Origin: Kiritimatiellia bacterium
GTDB taxonomy: Bacteria; Verrucomicrobiota; Kiritimatiellia; UBA8416; YA12-FULL-48-11
Direction of reading: 5' to 3'
Assembly (NCBI GenBank): GCA_028716365.1
Contig: JAQUPZ010000005.1
Coordinates: forward strand, 186,001-250,000
DNA: 64,000 bases
Below, piece by piece: positions 53,106 through 61,935 of the stretch; positions within the stretch are counted from its first letter, which is position 1, and every line of letters starts with the position of its first letter. Made by a program: the position numbers and the translations under genes. Under the pieces are notes generated by a model. The model did no database searches, was not told the DNA's origin, and saw only the letters and a list, made by a program, of their open reading frames with translations.

Positions 53106-53669
53106 CTACCCCTTTGCTTTTTCTTTCTTGAACTCCTCAAATTCCTCGGCATCGGAATAGACTTTTTCACCACATTTTTTGCAGGTTTTCATCCCATAAC
53201 CAAAAGGGGTGCTGCACTTTTTACAGGCCCAACGTGTTTTCATTTCCTCAAGCCACCATTCGAGCCCCTTATCACGGACCATGTTCAGGTACTTTTCACG
53301 CAAGCCGTACTTTGGTTGACTGAGAAAGAAAGGTTTAATCTTGTCACAGGGATAACTTTTGCAGAGTCCACATGACTGCACTTTTTTTACCTTCGCACAT
53401 TTTCTCACTTCGCATTTAGGTGCATATCCGGGCATTTTCTTCGTGCTTCTGCATCCAAGGCACTTGATTTCGGATGACCTCTTGGCATTTACACTATCCA
53501 TCAGAGCAGGACATGCTCCGCAGTATATTCCACAAATCGCATCAACGCACGCATCTGAAGCCTTAGCAGCACACACCTCGCCACACATCCACCTGCACGC
53601 AGTAAGAGCAACGGCAGTTTTTCCGGCCGTACCAAGAAATTGCCTTCGCGATACACCACTTTTCTTCAT
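53106..53669 (-). CDS. Tat-exported cysteine-rich DUF3795-type protein
   Basis: 187 residues with a twin-arginine signal (SRRQFLGTAGKTAVALTA). The mature part holds about 20 Cys: a DUF3795-like core (CGIYCGACPALMD, IKCLGCRS, VRKCAKVKKVQSCGLC, YPCDKIK) and a C-terminal zinc-ribbon-like pair (CKKC...CKKCGEKV). DUF3795 proteins are usually cytoplasmic and of unknown function; Tat export suggests it is folded with a metal first. It lies next to hcp on the same strand, 130 bp downstream. Confidence 0.75.
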   Translation of the reverse strand: MKKSGVSRRQFLGTAGKTAVALTACRWMCGEVCAAKASDACVDAICGIYCGACPALMDSVNAKRSSEIKCLGCRSTKKMPGYAPKCEVRKCAKVKKVQSCGLCKSYPCDKIKPFFLSQPKYGLREKYLNMVRDKGLEWWLEEMKTRWACKKCSTPFGYGMKTCKKCGEKVYSDAEEFEEFKKEKAKG

Positions 53670-53798
53670 GATTTATCTCCTGCTTTAAAACTCTATTAAG
53701 GCACATAATTAAACACTTCGCGTTATTCAACGCAAAGTAATTCCGTACCGTATTGCAATCTTAATACAAAATCTGGCAGAAAATAAAAATCAATCGTT

Positions 53799-55454
53799 TT
53801 AGCCCAGAATCTTCTTCAGATCCTCCTGTGCCGTTGAAATCGGCATGATATTGAATTTATCGACCAGCACCTTCAATACTGCCGGTGTTACAAAGGCAGG
53901 AAGACTGGGACCTAGCCGGATGTTCCTGATGCCGAGATGTAGAAGTGTCAGCAATATGCATACGGCTTTCTGCTCATACCAGGACAGTATCAATGAAAGC
54001 GGCAGGCTGTTCACATCGGTCTTGAACGCTTCTGCCAAGGCTACTGCTATCTTTATGGCCGAGTATGCATCATTGCATTGACCGCAATCCAGCAAACGCG
54101 GGATCCCATTGATATCACCGAAATCCAGTTTATTAAAACGATATTTGCCACAGGCAAGTGTAAGTATCATACAGTCCCCGGGTACAGCCTGCGCAAATTC
54201 CGTGTAGTAATTGCGCCCGCTCTTTGCACCATCACATCCGCCGATCAAAAAGAAATGTCTGATCTTCCCTGACTTCACAGCATCAATAACTTTGTCCGCC
54301 ACACCAAGAACAGCATTGTAACCGAAACCAACCGTAATGGTTTTGTCCGGTCCATCTTCCTTGAATCCCTCTGCCACAAGCGCAGCGTTGATAACAGGAG
54401 AGAAGTCTCTGTTCTTTATATGTACGACACCCGGCCAGGCAACCAGTCCGCATGTAAATATCCTGCCCCTATAGCCATCACGTGGTTTTTGAATGCAGTT
54501 GGTTGTCATCAGGATAGCGCCCGGGAAATTTTCAAACTCCTTCTGCTGGTCCTGCCACGCGCCACCGTAATTGCCGACAAGATGTTTGTATTTCTTCAAT
54601 TTTGGATAACCATGAGCAGGAAGCATTTCACCATGAGTATATATATTGATCCCCTTCCCTTCCGTTTGTTTGAGAAGTTCCTCAAGATCCTTGAGATCAT
54701 GACCTGAAATCACAATTGCTTTACCCTTTACAGGTTCGACTCTCACCTTTGTGGGAACCGGATTTCCGTAAGCGCCTGTATTTGCAGAATCAAGCAAACC
54801 CATTACCTTGAGATTTACTTCCCCGCACTTCAGGTTCATGACAAGAAGTTCGTCAACTGACAGATTCTTTTTTACAAGGAAGTTCAGCGCTTCGTGGAAA
54901 AAGGCATATACATCATCGTCTTCCTTCCCAAGAATCAACGCATGGTCGGCATAGGCGGCCATACCTTTCAATCCGTAAGTGAGGAGTTGTTTAAGACCGG
55001 TTATATCAGGCCCCAACTCCCTGGCCATTGACTCCACACCAACTGCTTCACCCTGCTTTACGAGGGCTTCGATATCTTTTGCAGGTGCCCAGGCGGCTGG
55101 TCCATCCAGAATCTCTGCTTTCCTGCCGGATCCTTCACATGAACATGCGCCCTCGTACAGTTTCTTTGCTCTGTCGCGTATCTCGGCAGCTCTCTTCAGC
55201 AGTACCGCCAACCGTTCCGGATCGAAATTTACATTTGTTACAGTTGAGAAAAGCGCCTCAATCACAAATCGGTCTATTTCCCTGTCCCTGGCGCCGATCT
55301 GTCTTGCATTGTTTGCGTACATCGCAATTCCTTTTGTTATGTATACAAGAAGATCCTGCAATGTTGCAGTTCTTGCATCTTTTCCACACACTCCCGCAAC
55401 TGTACAACCCGTCCCTTTGGCCGTCTGTTCACATTGGAAGCAAAACATACTCAT
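53799..55454 (-). CDS. hcp: hybrid cluster protein / hydroxylamine reductase
   Basis: 551 residues. N-terminal cubane-cluster Cys C5, C8, C17 and C23 (spacing C-2-C-8-C-5-C, class I) and hybrid-cluster ligands in the C-terminal half ([69 protein letters not shown]). It reduces NO/hydroxylamine-type nitrogen species in anaerobes. No Hcr reductase gene is adjacent. The start is preceded, 85 bp upstream, by an FNR/HcpR-like palindrome. Confidence 0.95.
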   Translation of the reverse strand: MSMFCFQCEQTAKGTGCTVAGVCGKDARTATLQDLLVYITKGIAMYANNARQIGARDREIDRFVIEALFSTVTNVNFDPERLAVLLKRAAEIRDRAKKLYEGACSCEGSGRKAEILDGPAAWAPAKDIEALVKQGEAVGVESMARELGPDITGLKQLLTYGLKGMAAYADHALILGKEDDDVYAFFHEALNFLVKKNLSVDELLVMNLKCGEVNLKVMGLLDSANTGAYGNPVPTKVRVEPVKGKAIVISGHDLKDLEELLKQTEGKGINIYTHGEMLPAHGYPKLKKYKHLVGNYGGAWQDQQKEFENFPGAILMTTNCIQKPRDGYRGRIFTCGLVAWPGVVHIKNRDFSPVINAALVAEGFKEDGPDKTITVGFGYNAVLGVADKVIDAVKSGKIRHFFLIGGCDGAKSGRNYYTEFAQAVPGDCMILTLACGKYRFNKLDFGDINGIPRLLDCGQCNDAYSAIKIAVALAEAFKTDVNSLPLSLILSWYEQKAVCILLTLLHLGIRNIRLGPSLPAFVTPAVLKVLVDKFNIMPISTAQEDLKKILG

Positions 55455-55538
55455 AATTTTCTCCCTTCCTTAATTACTTCTTTCACTCTTTCTTTACCTT
55501 TTCTGACAAGAGGATATCCAAAGACTAAAAAGTCAACA

Positions 55539-55552
55539 TTGATCTGAGTCAA
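55539..55552. promoter_or_regulatory. FNR/CRP-family operator-like palindrome upstream of hcp
   Basis: TTGAT-CTGA-GTCAA, one mismatch from the FNR/DNR consensus TTGAT-N4-ATCAA. It lies 85 bp upstream of the hcp ATG. CRP/FNR-family NO-responsive regulators (HcpR, DNR) control hcp in many anaerobes. The site could also serve the divergent sulfatase gene 121 bp away. Confidence 0.5.
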
Positions 55553-55672
55553 GAAAATGAAATTTTATATTTTCAACTCAAAAATACAAAATCAGGACAA
55601 TTTACATCATTAATCTTACTATTTGACTCCATTCTGTACTTGTTGCTAAAAGGGACCGTAAGGAAGAATCTT

Positions 55673-57238
55673 ATGTGTATCAACGGAAAACCCAACCGGA
55701 GAATTACACGAAGACGCGTCCTGTACATGGGACTGGGAAGTGCTGTCGCCTTGGCAACCCGGCAGACAAAATGTGCCATAACAACACGTGAGAGGGAAAA
55801 ACCGAACATTCTCTTCCTGATGGCCGACCAGTATCGAGCGGACTGCGTCGGTGCCGAAGGTAACCAGGCGATTCTCACTCCGAACCTCGACCGGATTGCA
55901 AAAGAAGGTGTTCTGTTCCGCTGTGCTTATTCATCAGTCCCCTCTTGTACACCGGCACGGGCTGGACTTCTAACCGGCCTGTCGCCGTGGCACCACGGCA
56001 TGCTGGGCTACGGACGTGTGGCAGAACATTACGAAAACGAAATGCCCCTTATGCTCAGTGAGGCCGGTTACTACACACTTGGAATCGGCAAAATGCATTG
56101 GTTCCCGCAACGTACTCTTCATGGTTTCCATAAGACCATCCTCGACGAATCAGGCCGCTCTGAAACCCCTGATTTCAAGAGTGATTACCGCCAGTGGTTC
56201 CAACAGCAGGCACCCGATCTCAACCCTGATGCCACAGGAATAGGCTGGAACGAATATGCCGCCCGTCCCTACGCATTACCCGAAAAACTCCATCCAACCA
56301 GCTGGACAGGTAATCAGGCAGTTGAATTTCTTCAGAACTACAACCAATCTTCCCCTTTCTTTCTTAAGGTCTCGTTCGCACGTCCACATAGCCCCTATGA
56401 TGCGCCGGAGCGGTTCTTCAAACTTTACGAAACAGCAGATATTCCAAAAGCTGTTATCGGACAATGGGCAGAACGACATGCACAGCGCGGGAAAAAACTT
56501 CCTTTATCAACCTGGAGAGGTGATCTCGGCGAAGAACAAGTCCGGCGTTCCCGCCAGGGTTACTACGGCTCTGTAACGTTCATTGACGAACAGGTTGGCC
56601 GCATATTGGAAGTCCTCGAAAAACGCGGTTGGATGAAGAACACATTAATTCTTTTTACCAGTGATCACGGGGACATGCTTGGCGATCATTATTTGTGGCG
56701 AAAGACGTATGCGTACGAGTCCTCTGCCCGTATTCCAATGCTTATTCGCTGGCCTGACAACCAGGTGAATGCCAAACGTAGACAGATTCTTCGTCAACCA
56801 GTCGAATTGCGTGATGTCCTGCCCACCTTCCTTGATGCCGCGGGCGTTAGATTTGACGCAAAGCGCTTTGATGGACGTAGCTTACTAGACCTGGCACGCG
56901 GAAAAACTGCCGGTTGGCGTGAGTTTATCGACATCGAACATAATGTATGTTACTCACCGGAAAATCATTCAAATGCCCTCACTGATGGGCATTTTAAATA
57001 TATTTTCCATGCCTTTAACGGTACTCAACAGCTCTTTGATCTGCAAACTGATCCTGGCGAATTGCATGACCTTGTCGCTGATCCTAAGCATAAGGAGACG
57101 CTCCTTTATTGGCGGCGGCGGCTTATTGAACATTTCAATGAAAGAGGCGAACCTTTCGTTGCCAACGGCGATCTCGGTTTAAGGCCCAAAGGTCCTCTTT
57201 ACAGTCCAAACCACCCTGGGTTGAAGGAAAAGACATGA
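55673..57238 (+). CDS. Tat-exported sulfatase
   Basis: About 521 residues from ATG 55673, which has an AAGGAAGA RBS; the frame opens 11 codons earlier. A twin-arginine signal (TRRRVLYMGLGSAVALA) is followed by an arylsulfatase fold: NILFLMADQYRADCVG (metal Asp), VPSCTPARAGLLTG (Cys-type CxPxR formylglycine site, Cys about 92), IGKMHW, FVSFARPHSPYD-type FARPHSPYDAPERF, and FTSDHGDMLGDHYLW (metal Asp-His). It removes sulfate esters, probably from algal or host glycans. No sulfatase-maturing enzyme is in the window. Confidence 0.9.
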   Translation: MCINGKPNRRITRRRVLYMGLGSAVALATRQTKCAITTREREKPNILFLMADQYRADCVGAEGNQAILTPNLDRIAKEGVLFRCAYSSVPSCTPARAGLLTGLSPWHHGMLGYGRVAEHYENEMPLMLSEAGYYTLGIGKMHWFPQRTLHGFHKTILDESGRSETPDFKSDYRQWFQQQAPDLNPDATGIGWNEYAARPYALPEKLHPTSWTGNQAVEFLQNYNQSSPFFLKVSFARPHSPYDAPERFFKLYETADIPKAVIGQWAERHAQRGKKLPLSTWRGDLGEEQVRRSRQGYYGSVTFIDEQVGRILEVLEKRGWMKNTLILFTSDHGDMLGDHYLWRKTYAYESSARIPMLIRWPDNQVNAKRRQILRQPVELRDVLPTFLDAAGVRFDAKRFDGRSLLDLARGKTAGWREFIDIEHNVCYSPENHSNALTDGHFKYIFHAFNGTQQLFDLQTDPGELHDLVADPKHKETLLYWRRRLIEHFNERGEPFVANGDLGLRPKGPLYSPNHPGLKEKT

Positions 57239-57326
57239 GACAGGGTTTACAATTGCAAATATGCATTGTTTTGGGGTGACGATATACATATAATTACCCT
57301 CCTTAAAAGAGCGGGTCAGATACTAA

Positions 57327-57713
57327 ATGAAAATACTGATTGTAGACGACGAGAAAGCCATACGAAAAGTATTCAAAATGGTTCTTGCCGTCGAGTTGCC
57401 GGCATGTCAGGTCGATCTTGCCGTCAATGGCGCAGAGGCTGTTGACGCCTTTCGAAAAGGTTTTCACGACGTTCTGTTTCTTGATCTTAACATGCCCGTA
57501 AAGGACGGTTATACGGCTTTTCTTGAAATCAAGGAAATATGCAAAAAAAAGAAAAGGAAAGTGCCGTTTATTATTTTTTGTACAGGATATGAAGTGCCAA
57601 AAGAACTCGAATACACCGAGACTGAACCAGTTAATTATTGTATTTTGCGCAAGCCAGTGACTCCCGATAATCTTATCGAAACACTCCAGGCACGAGCAGG
57701 ATCTTTATCGTAA
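57327..57713 (+). CDS. orphan response-regulator receiver protein
   Basis: 128 residues, one CheY-like receiver and nothing else: acidic residues in VDDEKAI, phospho-acceptor Asp in VLFLDLNMPVKDGY (about 50), a Ser/Thr-equivalent in FIIFCTGYE and Lys in CILRKPVTPDN. No output domain. It may be a phosphate shuttle or partner of an orphan kinase such as the one at 43822 (inference). It converges on a small ORF at its 3' end. Confidence 0.85.
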   Translation: MKILIVDDEKAIRKVFKMVLAVELPACQVDLAVNGAEAVDAFRKGFHDVLFLDLNMPVKDGYTAFLEIKEICKKKKRKVPFIIFCTGYEVPKELEYTETEPVNYCILRKPVTPDNLIETLQARAGSLS

Positions 57714-57818
57714 TTTCGGAAACTCGTCTTTGATCCTTCTAATTGCCTCTTGTGAATCGCAAAGGGCCATAATCTGTTTAATAGCTACCTGTAAGACATC
57801 ATCAGGCAATAATGTCAT
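57705..57818 (-). CDS. small ORF, 37 residues, unknown
   Basis: Reads MTLLPDDVLQVAIKQIMALC then DSQEAIRRIKDEFPKLR. It starts after GAGGA with 9-bp spacing, has helix-forming amphipathic composition, and overlaps the receiver gene tail by 9 bp. It could be a real small protein or the end of a decayed gene. No homologue is recognised. Confidence 0.3.
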   Translation of the reverse strand: MTLLPDDVLQVAIKQIMALCDSQEAIRRIKDEFPKLR

Positions 57819-57854
57819 GTGTTAATTCCTCAGCTAAAAATCCGTATTATTTTC

Positions 57855-57885
57855 AATAAATGAGGTTCGATATCCTTCATTTATT
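57855..57885. terminator. AT-rich hairpin between the small ORF and the IS3 remnant
   Basis: AATAAATGA and TCATTTATT form a perfect 9-bp stem around a 13-base loop. The site lies in the gap of about 160 bp with no other gene. It may be a terminator or protein-binding site; it has no T run. Confidence 0.3.
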
Positions 57886-57979
57886 CAGGATGTTGGAAAT
57901 CGGCAGGCGTTAAAAGGGAAAAAAAGGGGGCAAGAATCGGCTACAACAGACGATTTCAGTATCACATTCAAGGGGAAAT

Positions 57980-58715
57980 GAGAATACAGGTGGATAACAG
58001 CAATGCTGCGGCGTGAAGGCTGGAGGGTTAATCACAAGCGGGTGGAACGGACATGGAAGAGCGAAGGGCTGAAAGTGCCGAAAAGACAGCCCAAAAGAGG
58101 GCGTTTATGGCTGAACAACGGGTCCGGCGTGAGGCTTCGTCCTGCATATAAGAACCATGTATGGAGTTATGATTTTATTCATGACAGAACACGGGGCCGG
58201 CCGGGTGATCAGGTTAATGACGGTGATAGACGAATATACAGGGAATGTCTGGCGCTTGAGGTTAAGAGGAACCTTAAATCCGACGATGTGTTGGTTGTGC
58301 TTGACCGGCTGTTCATATACCGTGGGATTCCGGAACATATTCACAGTGACAATGGTCCGGAGTTCACGGCCGAAATTGTTAGAGACTGGCTGGAGACTCT
58401 CATGGTAAAGCCTTTGTACATTGAATCAGGCAGTCCATGGGAGAACGGATATGTCGAGAGTTTTCATGGCAGATTCCGGGACGAGATCCTGAACGCAGAA
58501 CTGTTCGACACGTTATGGGATACGCAGGTGCTGATAGAACAATGGCGAAGAGACTATAATACGATAAGACCGCATAGTTCGCTCGGGTATCGGCCGCCGG
58601 CGCCCGAGGCATGCCTCGGGTCATTGGGGATACCATTGCTTCATCGTGCGAATCATGTTACAACTACGCTTACAAAACCTGCATTATGAGTGGTATCACT
58701 ATCGGGGGCACGTCA
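57980..58715 (+). pseudogene. IS3-family transposase OrfB remnant with right inverted repeat
   Basis: About 228 residues of OrfB from YRWITAMLRREGWRVN onward: HTH_21-like region, WSYDF (first catalytic Asp), HSDNGPEF (second Asp) and ENGYVESFHG (catalytic Glu) and the SSLGYRPPAPE tail. OrfA, the OrfB start and the left end are missing. Between about 58195 and 58242 the family sequence RLMTVIDEYT is in a different frame, so two compensating 1-2 bp indels are present. After the stop the right terminal repeat (minus strand TGACGTGCCCCCGATAGTGA) ends at 58715. Dead element. Confidence 0.8.
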
Positions 58716-58805
58716 GAACACGCGGAATATTTCTAGCTTATATCTGCAACAATAACTATAGTTAAAGATATATTTTGTAATACTTAAGGGGAAAATGGTT
58801 AATAC

Positions 58806-60056
58806 ATGATCTCCAGTGAATGTTTAAGAAGTTTTTCACAAATAGTAGCCAAGGCAAAAGAACAGGGATACTACCCTTATTTCCATTCACTCTCTGCTTC
58901 ATTCGGTCCAGAAGTTGAAATTGATTCCAAGCGCGTAATAATGGCTGGCTCCAACGATTATCTTGGCTTAAGCAATGATCCAAGAGTAATAGCCGCGGCA
59001 ACAGACGCCCTTCACAATTATGGAACGGGACCGGGAGGATCACGTTTCCTCAACGGTAATTCCATACTGCATGATCAACTCGAGGAACGTCTCGCCGCAC
59101 TTACGGGAAAACGCAAAGCCATTGTCCACACAACCGGCTTCATGACAAACCTTGGCATAATCGGCAGCATCCTGGAGGCTAAAGACGTTATCCTTTGCGA
59201 TCATGATAATCATGCGAGTATTATCTCCGGCTGTGATGCTTCACCTGCAAGAATGATAGTCTATAGACACAACGATCCGTCCGATGTATCAAAACAACTT
59301 GAAATAATCACGGCATCGAAACCTGACGCCAGGATTCTTATTATTACCGATGGCGTGTTCAGCATGTCGGGTAATATAGCCAAATTACAGGACCTCGTTG
59401 ATATCAAGGAAAAATATCCACAATCCATGATTTATGTTGATGATGCACACGGCATTGGAGTCATTGGGAAGAGAGGCCGAGGTACAGCGGATTATTTCGG
59501 CGTTACAAAAAAAATTAATTTCATCATGGGAACTTTCAGCAAAGCTCTCGCATCCATAGGCGGGTTCGTGGCTTCAGATGACGAAGATTTGATGTTACAT
59601 CTGAAACACTATTCCCGAACGCTTATCTTCTCTGCTGCACTTCCAGCATCAAGTACAGCAGCAGTCCTGGCTGCGCTTGATATTATAGAGAAGGAACCTG
59701 AAAGAATAAGACGTTTGCATGAGAATGCAACCTACATGCGGGAGAACTATAGAAAAATTGGTATCGGAATTGAAAAAGGCACAATCCCTATCCTTCCAAT
59801 CCCCATCGGTAATGACACTACGGCTTACAATTTCGCCAGCGAACTGTTTCGAAACGGCGTTTTCGCCATGCCGGCAGTACACCCCGCAGTACCTAGGGGG
59901 TGCGCCATTATCCGTTCCGCCTGCATGGCAACCCATGAAAAACACCACATGGATCGCATAATAGAAATTTTAGACTCATTGATAAAAAAATACCATATTA
60001 GAAAATCAGACTTGTCCGACAACCAGCAGAACACCGCAAATGATCAATGTCCGTGA
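58806..60056 (+). CDS. alpha-oxoamine synthase, serine-palmitoyltransferase-like
   Basis: 416 residues, PLP fold-type I. SPT/KBL/AONS hallmarks: the GPEVEIDSKRVIMAGSNDYL start region typical of SPT (about 34-52), NYGTGPGGSRFLNG, CDHDNHASI (stacking His 136), VDDAHGIG (Asp 212-213) and GTFSKALASIGG (PLP Lys 246). Such enzymes condense an amino acid with an acyl-CoA: serine for sphingoid bases or sulfonolipids, or other amino acids for aminoketone signals (CqsA type). The last 17 bases overlap the next gene, an exporter permease, so product and exporter are probably linked. Which acyl and amino acid are used is unknown. Confidence 0.85.
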   Translation: MISSECLRSFSQIVAKAKEQGYYPYFHSLSASFGPEVEIDSKRVIMAGSNDYLGLSNDPRVIAAATDALHNYGTGPGGSRFLNGNSILHDQLEERLAALTGKRKAIVHTTGFMTNLGIIGSILEAKDVILCDHDNHASIISGCDASPARMIVYRHNDPSDVSKQLEIITASKPDARILIITDGVFSMSGNIAKLQDLVDIKEKYPQSMIYVDDAHGIGVIGKRGRGTADYFGVTKKINFIMGTFSKALASIGGFVASDDEDLMLHLKHYSRTLIFSAALPASSTAAVLAALDIIEKEPERIRRLHENATYMRENYRKIGIGIEKGTIPILPIPIGNDTTAYNFASELFRNGVFAMPAVHPAVPRGCAIIRSACMATHEKHHMDRIIEILDSLIKKYHIRKSDLSDNQQNTANDQCP

Positions 60057-61227
60057 TTTATTAAGAATTGGTACCCGCCAGGTCTTTCGCCATAGGAACA
60101 GATACTACGGCGGTATTCTTGCAATTGCACTCGGAACATGTGGCTTCATTGTCGTTATGACCATGGGTCGTGACATCAAGATGAATATTAACCGGGACTT
60201 AGACCTGCTGGGGGGTGCAACTATGGTAAAAGTCACTTTCCGCCGGGATATGCCAAGTTGCGTCAAGTCATTTTTTAAGCAAGACACAGTAGATGCCATC
60301 AGCCGTCTGCCGGGGGTGAACATAGTGAGTCTATCAGCAATGAAGAATCTCTACGCTTCCACCTTTTTGCGGGAAAAAGAATTCGGCTTTGTACTTGTTG
60401 GAGTTGATGATGCATTCTGGACTGCCAGCAGTTTTACTCCCAAATCTGGCAGGTTTTTCAGCATAGAAGATGTAACAGAACGAAGAAAAGTTTGCGTGCT
60501 TGGTTCGGTATTAGCAAATCGCATTTTCGGCAATTTACCAGCTTTGGGACAATCAATACTTATAGACTGTGACTACTATGAAATAATAGGTTTCCTCGAA
60601 GGTACGGGCGTCGGAGATATGAACCAGTTTGCATTCTTGCCTATCACTACAGCCGTGGACAGAATTGACTGCATGACCCCTAAAAATAAACTATACGTCC
60701 GTTGCAGGACATGGGATGACGTCGAATCAGTAGCTTCCCTGATCCCCGGGACAGTCAGACAATTTCAGTCAGACAATGGGCTTCAAGTTGATGTGGCAAG
60801 GGCACAACTTAAATACATCAAGAAAATCGCGTGGTGGATTCAATTGTTTGTTTTTGTCTCAATATCGGCCACCCTATGTCTTGGTGCAACTGGTATATGG
60901 TACGGGATGATGACGGCCGTTAGATCAAGAACCAGGGAGATAGGTTTGAAAAAAGCCATGGGAGCAACCAATCACGATATAATGGCACAGTTTCTCACAG
61001 AGTCCCTCTGCCTCAGCATCGGTTCTACCGTGATCGGTACCGGATTGGGCTGGCTCATCATGAATATTATAGGCGCCCTGATCCATAGCTCACCAGTACA
61101 CGGCTTATTTATTGCAAGCGTGATGACCAGTATCACTATTTCCGTCATTCTTGGAGTTGCGGCAGGTTATTACCCATCGGCCCAGGCGGCTCGATTGGAA
61201 GTTATCTCGGCAGTAAGATTTGAATAG
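60040..61227 (+). CDS. MacB/FtsX-type ABC exporter permease
   Basis: 395 residues. TM1 (about 22-41) then a large periplasmic MacB-core domain (about 45-260), then three TM helices of the FtsX domain with MMTAVRSRTREIGLKKAMGAT between the first two. Here the permease and ATPase are separate genes, unlike E. coli MacB where they are fused. The start lies within the oxoamine-synthase gene (translational coupling) and the end overlaps the open frame of the ATPase gene. Confidence 0.85.
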   Translation: MINVRDLLRIGTRQVFRHRNRYYGGILAIALGTCGFIVVMTMGRDIKMNINRDLDLLGGATMVKVTFRRDMPSCVKSFFKQDTVDAISRLPGVNIVSLSAMKNLYASTFLREKEFGFVLVGVDDAFWTASSFTPKSGRFFSIEDVTERRKVCVLGSVLANRIFGNLPALGQSILIDCDYYEIIGFLEGTGVGDMNQFAFLPITTAVDRIDCMTPKNKLYVRCRTWDDVESVASLIPGTVRQFQSDNGLQVDVARAQLKYIKKIAWWIQLFVFVSISATLCLGATGIWYGMMTAVRSRTREIGLKKAMGATNHDIMAQFLTESLCLSIGSTVIGTGLGWLIMNIIGALIHSSPVHGLFIASVMTSITISVILGVAAGYYPSAQAARLEVISAVRFE

Positions 61228-61240
61228 GAAACTAAAAACA

Positions 61241-61930
61241 GTGAACAACAGTGATTGTATAATCAAGATAAGTAACCTCGCGATGAATTTTCATACCCCA
61301 GCGGGTGATATTCCTGTATTAAATGGTGTAAACTTGGAGATTCATAAAGGTGAGAGCCTTGCAATCCTCGGCCCCTCTGGATCAGGAAAATCCACACTGC
61401 TCTTCATCGTTGGACTCTTTCTCACTCCCACAGCAGGATCATATGTCTTGAATGGGCGGGAAATCATCGACATTGATGAAAAGAACAAGGCGGAATTCAG
61501 ACGGAATTATTTCGGGTTTGTTTTCCAAAGTTGCAACCTTATTGAAAATTCGACTGTTTTCGAAGACCTTGAGTATCCATTGATTTACGCCGGTATTCCT
61601 CCTAGAGAACGTAAAGAGAGAATCGACGAGGTCCTGACTCGGGTACATATGGGACATCGTATTTACCACAGAACAAATCTTCTGTCGGGTGGTGAACAAC
61701 AACGAGTCGCCGTTGCCAGAGCCCTTGTAAATCGTCCACATGTTATTCTTGCAGATGAACCTACAGGCCAACTTGATAGCGAGAATAGCCAGAATATCAT
61801 GGATTTATTTCTTGAATGCATTTCTGACAAAAAAACGGCATTAATTCTTGTTACCCATGATCATAAAGTAGCTGACCGTTGCGCTAAGACCTGTTATTTT
61901 AACGGAGGTACATTGACAGAAGTTGCTTAA
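61241..61930 (+). CDS. ABC exporter ATPase (MacB/LolD type)
   Basis: About 229 residues from the GTG at 61241 (AGGAAA 9 bp upstream); a TTG at 61220 is an alternative. Canonical motifs: Walker [10 protein letters not shown]-loop FVFQSCNLI, signature [15 protein letters not shown], Walker [15 protein letters not shown] and H-loop LVTHDHKVA. Pairs with the permease encoded just upstream. Confidence 0.9.
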   Translation: MNNSDCIIKISNLAMNFHTPAGDIPVLNGVNLEIHKGESLAILGPSGSGKSTLLFIVGLFLTPTAGSYVLNGREIIDIDEKNKAEFRRNYFGFVFQSCNLIENSTVFEDLEYPLIYAGIPPRERKERIDEVLTRVHMGHRIYHRTNLLSGGEQQRVAVARALVNRPHVILADEPTGQLDSENSQNIMDLFLECISDKKTALILVTHDHKVADRCAKTCYFNGGTLTEVA

Positions 61931-61935
61931 AAACA

